Positions 43,242 to 52,413 are shown, counted from the first letter of the stretch. The stretch: DNA of 64,000 nucleotides from Phycisphaerales bacterium (GCA_022360095.1 JAKSDK010001362.1:1-64000); one strand, 5' to 3'. Notes: a model not told the origin generated them from the letters alone. Translations and numbers: made by a program.

Positions 43242-44588
43242 ATGCTTACTCCTGTGTCCGAACCGATTCGTATCAATCCCACTGATGTTCTCAACGAGCT
43301 GAGAAAGCACATTCTTGTCGACGGCTTTGAACTTGTCGTCGATCTTGAGCGCAGCCGGGGCTGCCGCTTCCACGATGCCAACGGCGATCGCACTCTGCTC
43401 GATCTCTACGGCTTTTACGCCTCCATGCCGATCGGCTTCAACCATCCTTATTTCGAGCGTCCCGAGGTCCGCGAGGATCTTTTGAGCGCGGCCATGTGCA
43501 AGGTTGCGAACTCTGATGTTTATACGTCGCAGATGGCCCGGTTCGTGAAGACCTTCGATCGCGTCGTCGGATTGCCCGAGCTGCCTCGGCTGTTTTTCAT
43601 CGAGGGCGGCGCCCTTGCGGTCGAAAATGCCATCAAGGCCGCCATGGATTGGAAGATCCAGAAAAACCTTGCTGCGGGTCATGGCGAAATCGGGACTGAA
43701 GTTCTCCATTTCAAGAATTGTTTCCACGGTCGCACCGGCTATACGATGTCGCTCACCAACACGGACCCCAAAAAGGTCAAGTACTTTGCCAAGTTTGATT
43801 GGCCGCGCGTTTCCAACCCGAGGATCGACTATTCCCTGGCGGAACCGGATCGCACGCAAAAGGTCCTCGAGGCAGAGAAACAGGCCGAGGCCGAAATCAT
43901 CGCCGCGATTCGGGAACGTCCGAACCGAATCTGCTCCGTCATCATCGAACCCATCCAATGTGAAGGCGGTGATCGCCATTTTCGACGGGAGTGGTTCCAG
44001 ACCCTTCGGCGGCTGTGCGACGAAAACGAAATGCTGCTCATTTTTGACGAAGTCCAGACAGGCATGGGCGTGACGGGGATGAACTGGTGCTTCCAGCACT
44101 TTGACGTCCTTCCCGATCTGCTTGTTTTCGGCAAGAAAGCTCAGGTCTGCGGCGTCATGGCAGGCGAGCGTCTCGACGAAATTCCCGACAACGTCTTTCG
44201 GGTCTCCGGCCGCATCAATTCCACCTGGGGAGGCAACTTCACGGACATGGTCCGTTCGACCCATTGCCTCAACATCATCGAACAGGAGCAACTTGTCGAA
44301 AATGCCCGGGCGATGGGCGAGCAGTTTCTCGATCAGCTTCACGGACTCGCTGCAGAGGCCCCTGATCTGATTCAGGCGGTCCGAGGCCGTGGTTTGCTTC
44401 TGGCCTTCAGCCTGCCCGATGCGGAAACTCGAGACCGCTTCTGGCGGGGGTGTTACGAGGTTGGCCTTCTGACATTACGCTGCGGTGAGAAATCCATCCG
44501 GCTACGCCCTGTCCTCGACGTCAAAACCGACATCATCGAGGAGGCGGTCGCTCTGATGCGCAAAGAAATCCGTCGCATAAAGGCCTGA
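43242..44588 (+). CDS. lat: L-lysine 6-aminotransferase
   Basis: A 448-residue class III PLP aminotransferase that moves the epsilon-amino group of lysine to 2-oxoglutarate, giving 2-aminoadipate 6-semialdehyde. Motifs that mark this subgroup are F-Y-A-S-M-P-I-G-F-N-H-P, F-I-E-G-G-A-L-A-V-E-N-A, F-K-N-C-F-H-G-R-T-G-Y, F-D-E-V-Q-T-G-M-G and the catalytic Lys in V-F-G-K-K-A-Q-V-C-G. The length agrees with actinobacterial Lat (about 450). The ATG at 43242 is chosen over the in-frame GTG at 43230 on family alignment. The next gene encodes the dehydrogenase for the product, so the two form a lysine-to-2-aminoadipate pathway. Confidence 0.93.
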   Translation: MLTPVSEPIRINPTDVLNELRKHILVDGFELVVDLERSRGCRFHDANGDRTLLDLYGFYASMPIGFNHPYFERPEVREDLLSAAMCKVANSDVYTSQMARFVKTFDRVVGLPELPRLFFIEGGALAVENAIKAAMDWKIQKNLAAGHGEIGTEVLHFKNCFHGRTGYTMSLTNTDPKKVKYFAKFDWPRVSNPRIDYSLAEPDRTQKVLEAEKQAEAEIIAAIRERPNRICSVIIEPIQCEGGDRHFRREWFQTLRRLCDENEMLLIFDEVQTGMGVTGMNWCFQHFDVLPDLLVFGKKAQVCGVMAGERLDEIPDNVFRVSGRINSTWGGNFTDMVRSTHCLNIIEQEQLVENARAMGEQFLDQLHGLAAEAPDLIQAVRGRGLLLAFSLPDAETRDRFWRGCYEVGLLTLRCGEKSIRLRPVLDVKTDIIEEAVALMRKEIRRIKA

Positions 44589-44621
44589 TCTCCGCTTACA
44601 ATACGCCGCGTCGAATCCCGA

Positions 44622-44646
44622 GGGTCGTGGGTCCCATCCACGGCCC
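44622..44646 (+). terminator. Possible hairpin after lat
   Basis: GGGTCGTGG and CCACGGCCC pair over nine positions with one G-T wobble and a 7-base loop, 34 bases after the lat stop codon. There is no T-tract directly after it, so it may only attenuate transcription into the dehydrogenase gene. Confidence 0.4.
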
Positions 44647-44689
44647 TGCGTACGTATGTTCCATCATCGTTGTTTGGATTTGGTCGACG

Positions 44690-44812
44690 TCTTGATGTTT
44701 TGACTTTTTGGCGTTTTGATGCTTTTTATGTTTTGACTTTTTGACGTTTCATATGTTTTGACGTTTTGACTTTTTGACGTTTCTTATGTTCTGACTTTTT
44801 GACGTTTCCAAG
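44690..44812. repeat. Degenerate tandem repeat (TTTTGAC units) before the ALDH7 gene
   Basis: About four imperfect copies of a unit like ATGTTTTGACTTTTTGACG are arranged head to tail, with internal TTTTGAC sub-repeats. It fills the gap between lat and its partner gene and ends nine bases before the next start codon. It is very T-rich on the forward strand and unlike the surrounding GC-rich DNA. Confidence 0.85.
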
Positions 44813-44821
44813 GTTCCCCCC

Positions 44822-46345
44822 ATGCAATCCATCCTCAAAAATCTCGGCATTGATTCAACAAACCTCGGCACTTTCAACGGCCGGTGGATGGGCTCGGACG
44901 CGAAGCTCGACGCCGTATCCCCAATCGACGGCAAGGTCATCGCGACGGTCGCCCAAGCCACGGTGGAGGAATATGAGCAGACCGTCGCGGCGGCGCAAGA
45001 GGCCTTCGAGTCCTGGCAGTTGCTTCCGGCGCCCAAACGTGGTGATGTCGTCCGTCGTTTAGGAAACGCCCTGCGCGAGCACAAGGCCGACCTTGGCGCT
45101 CTCGTCACGATCGAAATGGGCAAGATTCGCGCGGAAGGCGAGGGCGAAGTTCAAGAGATGATCGACATCTGCGATTTCGCCGTCGGTCTTTCTCGACAAC
45201 TCTACGGCCTCACCATGCATTCCGAACGGCCCGGGCACCGTATGTACGAACAGTGGCACCCGCTCGGTGTTGTGGGCGTCATCAGCGCGTTCAACTTTCC
45301 CGTCGCCGTCTGGTCCTGGAACGCGGCGCTCAGCGCCGTTTGCGGAAACGCAACGCTCTGGAAGCCTTCGAGCAAGACGCCTCTGACCGCCATTGCCACG
45401 ACGAAGATTGCTCAGCGTGTTTGCGAACAGTGTGGCGTCGATCCCGCGATTTTCAGCCTCGTCATCGGCCGCGGCTCGACCATCGGAGAAGAGCTGATCA
45501 ATGACAAACGCATCCCCCTCGTGTCTGCCACAGGCTCCTGCCGAATGGGCTATCGCATCGGCGAGGTCGTCGGAAATCGTCTCGGCCGAACGATCCTGGA
45601 ACTCGGCGGCAACAATGCCATCATCGTGACACCCAATGCAAACATGGACATGGCTGTTCGGGCGATTCTTTTTGGAGCTGTGGGCACGGCGGGCCAGCGC
45701 TGCACGAGCACGCGTCGTATCATCGTGCACGAATCGATCGAGCAGGATCTCGTCAATCGACTCCTCGCCGCTTACAAGCAGATCAAGATCGGCAATCCGC
45801 TCAATGAAGGCACCCTAATGGGTCCGATGATCGACACCGACGCCGTCAAGACGATGCAGTCGGCCATCGGCCGTATCAAAGAAGAAGGCGGGGAAGTCCT
45901 CTACGGCGGCGAACCGCTCTCCGGTGACACGTATTCCGGCAACTGCTATGTCACACCGTGCATTGCTCGAGCGAAGAACGAGTTCAAGATCGTCCAGGAA
46001 GAGACCTTCGCACCGATTCTGTACATCATTCGATATTCTGATCTGGACGAGGCGATCGCCAAGCACAACGGTGTTCCACAGGGTCTGAGCAGCGCCATCT
46101 TCACCGAGAATCTGCTGGAAGCCGAGAAGTTCCTAGGCTGCGCCGGCAGCGACTGCGGCATCGCCAACGTCAACATCGGAACGAGCGGCGCGGAAATCGG
46201 CGGCGCTTTCGGCGGCGAAAAGGAAACCGGCGGGGGTCGCGAGTCCGGCAGTGACAGTTGGAAAGCCTACATGCGCCGTCAGACGAACACGATTAACTAC
46301 ACAAGAGAGTTGCCGCTTGCGCAAGGGATCAAGTTCGGGGATTGA
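44822..46345 (+). CDS. ALDH7-type aldehyde dehydrogenase, 2-aminoadipate semialdehyde dehydrogenase
   Basis: A 507-residue NAD(P)-dependent dehydrogenase of the antiquitin (ALDH7A1) type. Motifs are F-N-G-R-W-M-G at the start, G-V-V-G-V-I-S-A-F-N-F-P-V-A-V-W, W-K-P-S-S-K-T-P-L-T, the general base Glu in L-E-L-G-G-N-N-A-I-I and the catalytic Cys in A-G-Q-R-C-T-S-T-R-R. The C-terminus has the ALDH7 hallmark G-G-A-F-G-G-E-K-E-T-G-G-G-R-E-S-G-S-D. It would oxidise the product of Lat to 2-aminoadipate in the cytoplasm. AAGG lies upstream of the ATG, at the end of the T-rich repeat array. Confidence 0.93.
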   Translation: MQSILKNLGIDSTNLGTFNGRWMGSDAKLDAVSPIDGKVIATVAQATVEEYEQTVAAAQEAFESWQLLPAPKRGDVVRRLGNALREHKADLGALVTIEMGKIRAEGEGEVQEMIDICDFAVGLSRQLYGLTMHSERPGHRMYEQWHPLGVVGVISAFNFPVAVWSWNAALSAVCGNATLWKPSSKTPLTAIATTKIAQRVCEQCGVDPAIFSLVIGRGSTIGEELINDKRIPLVSATGSCRMGYRIGEVVGNRLGRTILELGGNNAIIVTPNANMDMAVRAILFGAVGTAGQRCTSTRRIIVHESIEQDLVNRLLAAYKQIKIGNPLNEGTLMGPMIDTDAVKTMQSAIGRIKEEGGEVLYGGEPLSGDTYSGNCYVTPCIARAKNEFKIVQEETFAPILYIIRYSDLDEAIAKHNGVPQGLSSAIFTENLLEAEKFLGCAGSDCGIANVNIGTSGAEIGGAFGGEKETGGGRESGSDSWKAYMRRQTNTINYTRELPLAQGIKFGD

Positions 46346-46401
46346 GATAACTAAAATCGTATCACACCCAAAAATCATCGACTTGCCAATTGGAGTCATT
46401 T

Positions 46402-46626
46402 ATGAACCCTCAAGACTGGCGTCAGCGTATTGTGTGCAATCCGGATGTCCATCACGGTGAGCCGTGCGTTCGTGGAACCCGAATCGCCGTGTCCGTCATT
46501 GTCGCAAGCCTTGCAAACCTGAGCATTGACGAATTGCTCAAGCAATATCCTCAACTATCGCGAGAGGATGTTCAAGCATCGCTTTATTTTGCATCAGAAG
46601 CAGCGCATACGACGATGGTCGCTTGA
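46402..46626 (+). CDS. DUF433 antitoxin-like protein
   Basis: A 74-residue DUF433 protein. Conserved features are R-I-V-C-N-P-D-V-H-H-G-E-P-C-V-R-G-T-R-I near the start and a winged-helix-like body ending S-L-Y-F-A-S-E-A-A. Such proteins are antitoxins to DUF5615 PIN-like toxins, and a DUF5615-like frame begins four bases after this stop codon. The ATG at 46402 follows GGAG. The sequence looks intact, so the antitoxin may persist after loss of its toxin. Confidence 0.85.
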   Translation: MNPQDWRQRIVCNPDVHHGEPCVRGTRIAVSVIVASLANLSIDELLKQYPQLSREDVQASLYFASEAAHTTMVA

Positions 46627-46629
46627 GAG

Positions 46630-47015
46630 ATGGCTGTTAGAGTCAAACTCGATGAAGATCTTTCCCCGATGGTGGGCGAGCCACTGCGCAGTTCCGGCCA
46701 TACTGTATTGACGGTGCTTGAACAAGACTGGGCTGGGCTGGATTGAAAGACTCTGAACTTTGGCCCAAAGTCGTCTCCGAAGACATTTTCTTCGTGACCG
46801 CGGACAAAGGCTTCGGTGACATTCGGGCGTATCCACCCGGAACGCATTCCGGCATTCTGCTTTTGCGTCCGGATAGCGAGAGTCTTTTGGAATATCGCGC
46901 GTTGTTGGCGAATTTCGTCGAAAAACACGATCTTGAATCGTTGATGGGCGCAACCATCGTTGTCACGCCAAAAGGAGTTCGCATTCGTCGAAGTCCTTCT
47001 GATACGCAACAATAA
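46630..47015 (+). pseudogene. DUF5615 PIN-like toxin, frameshifted
   Basis: The first frame gives M-A-V-R-V-K-L-D-E-D-L-S-P and continues to W-A-G-L-D, then stops at 46741-46746. The rest of the family pattern (E-D-I-F-F-V-T-A-D-K-G-F-G-D-I-R then Y-P-P-G-T-H-S-G-I-L-L-L) is in another frame that reads from about 46731 to 47015. The break falls in a short GGCTGGGCTGG duplication, where a one-base slip is easy. The first-frame product would lack the PIN-like catalytic Asp residues. It could be a true pseudogene or an assembly error. Position next to DUF433 supports the assignment. Confidence 0.8.
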
Positions 47016-47068
47016 GTTGTTTCGATATTCACGAACATAACAGCTTTCACTGATTTTTTCTCGAACAG

Positions 47069-48238
47069 TCAAGCATTCGGTTGTTTGGAACGATCTGCTG
47101 CGTCATCGACGCGCAGCATCCCGAATCGCCAGGACGCCAGGCCGCCCACCAACAACAAGGCCGCAAAAATCGCAATCATATAGATGGCCGACAAGTGAAT
47201 CATGACGACGCCCAGGGTCGCGAAGACAAACGCCAAGCCGTAGCAAATCAGGACGGTTTGCCGGACACTGAGACCGCGATCCCGTATCTGGTCGTAGAAA
47301 TGGCTACGGTCGCCGACGAACAAGGGCTTCTTGTTCAGCCCTCGTCGTCCCAGTGCCAGCGCCGTGTCATAGATGGGAAATCCGAAAATGGTCAGGCCGG
47401 CCAGCAGCCCCCGCCAGGATGCGTGCTCGGCGAAGAGGACAATGAACACGGCCACATTAAAGCCGAGCAGCAACGATCCGCTGTCCCCCATGAACATCGA
47501 TGCCGGGTTGAAGTTGAATCGTAGGAAAGCGAGACAGGCGCCGAGCGTGCCGAGCGGGAGCACAATGATCAGGATCTCGTGTTCCGCTCCAAAAGAGAAA
47601 ACAGTGTCCACGGTGATGTAAGCAACCCAAAAGCCCAGCGACGCGATCGCCAAGACCCCCGCGCAGAGTCCATCCAAGCCGTCGATCAGATTCGTCGCAT
47701 TCGTCGCCCCTGCCAGCACGGCTGCGCAAAACGCGGCGCTGAGTCCGATTTCTGTCGTCGGGCCCAACATAAACTCGGGGAGCCCTTCTCGGCAGGGCTC
47801 CAGCAGTGCCGTCGCGACCGCACGACCAACGCCTGCAAAGAGCAGGCAGCCCGCCACGGCGACCTGAATGAAAAGCCGCAGGACAGGGGACAAGTGCCGA
47901 ATGTCATCCAGCAGGCCTGTCAACATCAACACGGAACCACCGATGATGATCCAAACGATTTCAGATCGCCCCGTCTGCTGAAGAATGATTGTGATCAGAA
48001 TCGCGGCGAGCCAACCGCAATAGATGGACACGCCGCCAAGAAAAGGGATCGGCTTTTCGTGCGGTTTCAGGCCTGCGTCGGGCCGATCGTACAATTCGGA
48101 AGCGGTGGCGATTCGTCGGACCAGGAGACCCGACAGCACGCCAACGACCATCGCGGCCCCCAGGGGCCACAGGACCTCTCCGAAAAGATCAAGGACCGGC
48201 GCATTGGCCAGGATGCTGAATCGTTCAGGTCCCTGCAT
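47069..48238 (-). CDS. MraY/WecA-family glycosyl-1-phosphate transferase
   Basis: A 389-residue polytopic membrane enzyme that would load a sugar-1-phosphate, such as GlcNAc-1-P, on to undecaprenyl phosphate to start a cell-surface polysaccharide. About eleven helices are apparent. Key motifs are P-F-L-G-G-V in the first loop, T-G-L-L-D-D-I-R (catalytic Asp-Asp), N-A-T-N-L-I-D-G-L-D-G-L and F-M-G-D-S-G-S-L-L-L-G. These fit WecA/TagO rather than MraY. The ATG at 48238 gives the usual N-terminal helix and overlaps the upstream aminotransferase stop by 14 bases, so the two genes are probably coupled. Confidence 0.9.
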   Translation of the reverse strand: MQGPERFSILANAPVLDLFGEVLWPLGAAMVVGVLSGLLVRRIATASELYDRPDAGLKPHEKPIPFLGGVSIYCGWLAAILITIILQQTGRSEIVWIIIGGSVLMLTGLLDDIRHLSPVLRLFIQVAVAGCLLFAGVGRAVATALLEPCREGLPEFMLGPTTEIGLSAAFCAAVLAGATNATNLIDGLDGLCAGVLAIASLGFWVAYITVDTVFSFGAEHEILIIVLPLGTLGACLAFLRFNFNPASMFMGDSGSLLLGFNVAVFIVLFAEHASWRGLLAGLTIFGFPIYDTALALGRRGLNKKPLFVGDRSHFYDQIRDRGLSVRQTVLICYGLAFVFATLGVVMIHLSAIYMIAIFAALLLVGGLASWRFGMLRVDDAADRSKQPNA

Positions 48239-49355
48239 AAAAAGACAGGATCGTATTTGCGATCTGCTGTTGATCGGCCTCGGTGAGTTCGGGATAAATC
48301 GGCAACGCCAGGACTTCCCGGGCGGCTCTCTCGCAATGCGGCAGGTCGCCCGCCTTGCCGCCCAGATCGGCAAAACAATCCTGCAAGTGCAATGGAACCG
48401 GATAGTAGACTTCGGTCCCGATGCGTTCCGCCGTCAGGTGCTTTCTCAGTTCATCCCGGTTTGGAACTGCAACGACATACTGATTGAAGATCGACACGTT
48501 GCCACCGGCGATTCTCGGTGTCTTCACGACCGAGTTTGCGAAGAGATTGTCATAGCGCCCTGCATTCTCGGCACGCTTTTTCGACCATGAAGGCAAGTGC
48601 TTCAGCTTAACCCTCACGACGGCGGCCTGAATCGCATCCAATCGGAAGTTACCGCCGATGAGCTTGTGGTAGTATTTTGGCTGACCGCCATGATTTCGAA
48701 GTATGCGACAGCGCTCAGTCAGCGCTTCGTCATTGGTGACGATCATGCCGCCGTCCCCGAAACATCCGAGATTCTTGCTTGGGAAAAACGACAACGTTCC
48801 GAGACGGCCCATACTCCCCGCCGGTCGGCCGTGGTGCGTCGCGCCGATCGTCTGCGCCGCGTCCTCCAGTACCGGAATCGACCGGGATTCAGCCAGTTCG
48901 AGAATTGGCCCCATGTCGGCGCACTGGCCAAACAAATGCACGGGGATGATCAGTTTCGTTTTTTCCGTGATGGCCGGCTCGATCAGTGCCGCGGTCGTGT
49001 TATACGTTTCAGGGTCAATATCCACAAAGACCGGCCTCGCGCCGAGCCGCGACACACAACCGCCGGTGGCAAAAAACGTGAAACTCGGCAGAATGACTTC
49101 GTCACCGGGTCCGATCCCCAGCGCCATCATGCCGCAAAGCAACGCATCCGTTCCCGAACTCATGCCGACGCCGAACTTGCAGCCGCAGCAAGCTGCGATT
49201 TCTTCCTCGCAGGCGGTGACTTCAGGTCCGCCGATGAAGCGCTGAGATTCGCACACGGCTTCGACGGCCGTGGTAATCTCCCCACGGATCGTTTCATATT
49301 GGGCCTTCAGATCCAGCAAGGGGATGGCTGACAAGGATTTCGTGACGTTTGACAT
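48225..49355 (-). CDS. DegT/DnrJ/EryC1/StrS sugar aminotransferase
   Basis: A 376-residue PLP-dependent enzyme that aminates nucleotide-linked keto-sugars. Motifs are P-L-L-D-L-K-A-Q-Y at the N-terminus, G-M-S-S-G-T-D-A-L, P-S-F-T-F-F-A-T, E-D-A-A-Q-T-I-G-A and S-F-F-P-S-K-N-L-G-C-F-G-D-G-G, where the Lys binds PLP. It likely produces an amino sugar for the polysaccharide begun by the WecA-like enzyme encoded next on the same strand, with overlapping ends. The exact sugar cannot be told. Confidence 0.92.
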   Translation of the reverse strand: MSNVTKSLSAIPLLDLKAQYETIRGEITTAVEAVCESQRFIGGPEVTACEEEIAACCGCKFGVGMSSGTDALLCGMMALGIGPGDEVILPSFTFFATGGCVSRLGARPVFVDIDPETYNTTAALIEPAITEKTKLIIPVHLFGQCADMGPILELAESRSIPVLEDAAQTIGATHHGRPAGSMGRLGTLSFFPSKNLGCFGDGGMIVTNDEALTERCRILRNHGGQPKYYHKLIGGNFRLDAIQAAVVRVKLKHLPSWSKKRAENAGRYDNLFANSVVKTPRIAGGNVSIFNQYVVAVPNRDELRKHLTAERIGTEVYYPVPLHLQDCFADLGGKAGDLPHCERAAREVLALPIYPELTEADQQQIANTILSFYAGT

Positions 49356-49479
49356 AACTCCATCCGGGACGCGACCGAGACAGACCGGCTCGCGTTTCTC
49401 AATCTGGAAACACGCTCGTCATAGAGCAAATATAGAAGAGATGCAAGGGGGGCGTCTAATTCGGGGCAGCCGCCCGGCC

Positions 49480-50505
49480 TTAGTCCTCGATCATCCAGGT
49501 GTCCCCGGCATTGAGAAGGTCTTCCAGGGTGCCTCGTCCTCGTTTGGCGATCGCTTGATCGACTTGATCCTGGATGCCGATTTCGAAACGAGGCTGATCC
49601 ACGCTGCGCAGGACGCCGACGGGCTCGGGGAACTCCGGGTATCGCATTCGGCTGAGCAGATAGGCCAAGCTAGGCTCGGGGGACTTTTCGTCGTGGAAGA
49701 GCAGATCATCTTCTTTCATGCTGCCGTCCGCGAGGGACACGATCTCCGGTTCCATCCCGTTCAGCCGGATGCCCTTGTCTTTCTTTTCTCCGAAGATCAT
49801 GGGCTTGCCGTGTTCAAGATAGAGTGTGGTATCGTGCTTCTGGTCTTTTTCCGAGGCGTAAAAAAAAGCGCCGTCATTGAAGATATTGCAGTTCTGGTAG
49901 ATCTCGATAAAGGCCGTGCCTCGATGGGCGGCGGCGCGTCGCAAGACCTCCGCCATGTGCTGCACGTTTCGATCAATGGTCCTCGCGACGAACGAGGCCT
50001 CAGCCCCGATCGCAATCGAGAGTGGATGAATCGGATTGTCCACGGAACCCATCGGTGTGGACTTGGTCTTCTTGCCCAATTCCGACGTGGGTGAATATTG
50101 CCCCTTGGTCAGCCCGTAGATCCGATTGTTGAACAACAGAATGTTGACGTCGAGGTTTCGACGGATCGCATGGATCAGATGATTGCCTCCGATGCTCAGG
50201 CCGTCGCCGTCACCCGTGACGACCCAGACGGTCAGTTCCGGATTGGCGACTTTGATGCCCGTGGCGACCGCAGGCGCTCTGCCATGGATCGAGTGAAAAC
50301 CGTAGGTATTCATATAGTAGGGAAATCGGCTGGAACAACCGATTCCGGAGACGAAGACCATCTTTTCGCGCGGGATGCCCAGTTCCGGCATGACCTTTTT
50401 GACCTGGGCCAGGATCGCATAGTCCCCACAACCAGGGCACCATCGTACATCCTGATCGCTGGCAAAATCTTTCGCTTTTAACTGCGGTAGTGCTTCGGTA
50501 GACAT
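49480..50505 (-). CDS. korB: 2-oxoacid:ferredoxin oxidoreductase, beta subunit
   Basis: A 341-residue thiamine-diphosphate-binding subunit. Motifs include W-C-P-G-C-G-D-Y-A-I, G-I-G-C-S-S-R-F-P-Y-Y, H-G-R-A-P-A-V-A-T-G-I-K, the ThDP motif G-D-G-D-G-L-S-I-G-G-N-H and N-N-R-I-Y-G-L-T-K-G-Q. These match 2-oxoglutarate synthase (Kor) more than pyruvate synthase. Together with the alpha subunit it oxidatively decarboxylates a 2-oxoacid, probably 2-oxoglutarate, to its CoA ester and reduces ferredoxin. It follows korA after six bases. Confidence 0.93.
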   Translation of the reverse strand: MSTEALPQLKAKDFASDQDVRWCPGCGDYAILAQVKKVMPELGIPREKMVFVSGIGCSSRFPYYMNTYGFHSIHGRAPAVATGIKVANPELTVWVVTGDGDGLSIGGNHLIHAIRRNLDVNILLFNNRIYGLTKGQYSPTSELGKKTKSTPMGSVDNPIHPLSIAIGAEASFVARTIDRNVQHMAEVLRRAAAHRGTAFIEIYQNCNIFNDGAFFYASEKDQKHDTTLYLEHGKPMIFGEKKDKGIRLNGMEPEIVSLADGSMKEDDLLFHDEKSPEPSLAYLLSRMRYPEFPEPVGVLRSVDQPRFEIGIQDQVDQAIAKRGRGTLEDLLNAGDTWMIED

Positions 50506-50511
50506 TCTTTT

Positions 50512-52413
50512 TTACTCGTTTGCCAAAACTTGGTTGATCTTCGTTTCGATTTCAGAAATCAGGAACGGCTTGCCCTGGACCTTGTTAAGACTGATGGCGT
50601 CCACGAGGTATTCCGCCCGGATCAGTAACCGCAATTGACCGGAATTCAACTCGGGAATCAGCACTTTCTTGTAATTCGCCAGGAGTTGACCGAGATTTCG
50701 CGGGAACGGATTCAAATACTTGATATGTGCATGCGCCACGGACCGGCCCTGCTGCTGGACTCGTTCAACGGCGCTCCGGATGGCCCCGGCCGTGCCGCCC
50801 CAACCGAGCACAAGGAGATCCCCCTGCTCGGGTCCCATGACCTCTTGCGCCGGGATATCGTTGGCGATGAGTTCAATCTTTCGGGCACGGGTGTTGATCA
50901 TGTGCTCGTGATTGGCCGGCTCATAGTTCACGTTGCCGGTGACGTCCTGTTTCTCGAGACCACCGATGCGATGCTGCAGTTCGGGGGTGCCCGGGATGGC
51001 CCACGGCCGAACCAGGTTTTCGTCACGCTTATAAGGGAGAAAGCCGTCGCCTTCACCGTTGCCGTTGGAATTGGTTTCCGTGGTATGGACGACGTTGATC
51101 TTCGCCAAATCCGCCGGGTTCGGGATCGCCCAAGGCTCTTCACCGTTGGCGATGTAGCCGTCCGTCAGCAGAATCACCGGCGTCATGTGCGTCATGGCGA
51201 TTCGCCCGGCCTCAATCGCGGCATAAAAGCAATCGGCGGGCGAACTCGCAGCCAGGACAGCCACGGGACACTCGCCGTTTCGGCCGTACATGGCCTGCAA
51301 CAAATCGGCCTGCTCCGTTTTCGTGGGCAACCCCGTGCTGGGCCCGCCGCGTTGAACGTTGATGATGACGAGCGGCAACTCCGTCATGACACCCAGACCA
51401 ATCGCCTCGGCCTTCAAGGCCAACCCCGGACCGCTGGTGCCCGTCACGGCGAAATCACCGGCAAACGAGGCGCCCAACGAAGCGGTCACGGCTGCGATCT
51501 CATCTTCGGCCTGAAACGTCTTCACACCATAATGCTTGTAACCGGACAGATGATGCAGGATATCACTCGCCGGGGTGATCGGATAGCTTCCGTAGAACAG
51601 GTCTTTGCCAGACTGATGTGATGCGGCAATGATGCCGAGAGAAACCGCTTCATTCCCACTGATGCGGCGGTACTTGCCCGGCGGCAACGTGGCCTTCGAG
51701 ACACGATAGCTGCTGTGGAACAGCTCACACGTTTCGCCGTAGGCGTGCCCCGCTTTCAAGACCAATCTGTTCGCTTCTGCGACATCCGGGTTCTTCCCGA
51801 ACTTCTGATCGATCCATTGAAGGGTCGGTTCCAGAGGTCTTCCATACAGCCACGAGACCAAACCGAGGGCAAAGAAGTTTTTGCACCGTTCAACCTGCTT
51901 GGTCCCCAACTTGGAATCCTTCAGGGCCTCACGAGTAAGACGTGAGACAGGCACCCGATGGACTTTTTGCTTGGTGATGCTACCGTCTTCCAACGGGTTC
52001 TGGTCGTATCCCGCCTTGCGGAGATCGGTTTTTCCAAAGGACTCATCGTTGGCGATGATGATTCCGCCCTCGCGGACGTCGCCGATGTTGACTTTCAGAG
52101 CCGCCGGATTGAATACGACGAGGGTGTCCACCATGTCACCCGGTGTGTGGACATCACAATTGCTGAAATGCACTTGAAAACCACTGACACCGGCGAGCGA
52201 ACCGGCCGGAGCGCGAATCTCGGCGGGAAAGTCCGGGAACGTGCTGATATCGTTTCCGAAGATTGCCGAGGTCCGTGTAAACTGACCGCCGGTCAACTGC
52301 ATGCCGTCGCCGGAGTCACCGGCAAACCGCACCGTCACGTCGCTCAACTCTTCAATCGGTTTGTCTGCCGTTTGCGTAGCCATCGTCGTTGTGGTTGCCT
52401 CTTGTTTGTCCAA
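50512..52413 (-). CDS. korA: 2-oxoacid:ferredoxin oxidoreductase, fused gamma-alpha subunit
   Basis: A protein of 633 residues (TTG at 52413) or 623 (ATG at 52383). Residues about 25-215 are the gamma domain (V-R-F-A-G-D-S-G-D-G-M-Q-L-T-G-G). The rest is the alpha domain (Y-P-I-T-P-A-S-D-I-L-H-H, F-Q-A-E-D-E-I-A-A, G-T-S-G-P-G-L-A-L-K, Q-R-G-G-P-S-T-G-L-P-T-K). This fused layout is usual for two-subunit Kor enzymes. It carries no 4Fe-4S ferredoxin domain. The gene leads a two-gene operon with korB. The start is uncertain because neither option has a well-spaced ribosome binding site. Confidence 0.93.
   Translation of the reverse strand: MDKQEATTTTMATQTADKPIEELSDVTVRFAGDSGDGMQLTGGQFTRTSAIFGNDISTFPDFPAEIRAPAGSLAGVSGFQVHFSNCDVHTPGDMVDTLVVFNPAALKVNIGDVREGGIIIANDESFGKTDLRKAGYDQNPLEDGSITKQKVHRVPVSRLTREALKDSKLGTKQVERCKNFFALGLVSWLYGRPLEPTLQWIDQKFGKNPDVAEANRLVLKAGHAYGETCELFHSSYRVSKATLPPGKYRRISGNEAVSLGIIAASHQSGKDLFYGSYPITPASDILHHLSGYKHYGVKTFQAEDEIAAVTASLGASFAGDFAVTGTSGPGLALKAEAIGLGVMTELPLVIINVQRGGPSTGLPTKTEQADLLQAMYGRNGECPVAVLAASSPADCFYAAIEAGRIAMTHMTPVILLTDGYIANGEEPWAIPNPADLAKINVVHTTETNSNGNGEGDGFLPYKRDENLVRPWAIPGTPELQHRIGGLEKQDVTGNVNYEPANHEHMINTRARKIELIANDIPAQEVMGPEQGDLLVLGWGGTAGAIRSAVERVQQQGRSVAHAHIKYLNPFPRNLGQLLANYKKVLIPELNSGQLRLLIRAEYLVDAISLNKVQGKPFLISEIETKINQVLANE

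Noticed and set aside
43086-44342. A 418-codon reverse-strand open frame antisense to lat
   Set aside because: It is a mirror of the aminotransferase gene; no ribosome binding site or recognisable protein features.
44690-44812. T-rich repeats considered as a CRISPR array
   Set aside because: Units are short and degenerate, with no unique spacers of constant length and no cas genes nearby.
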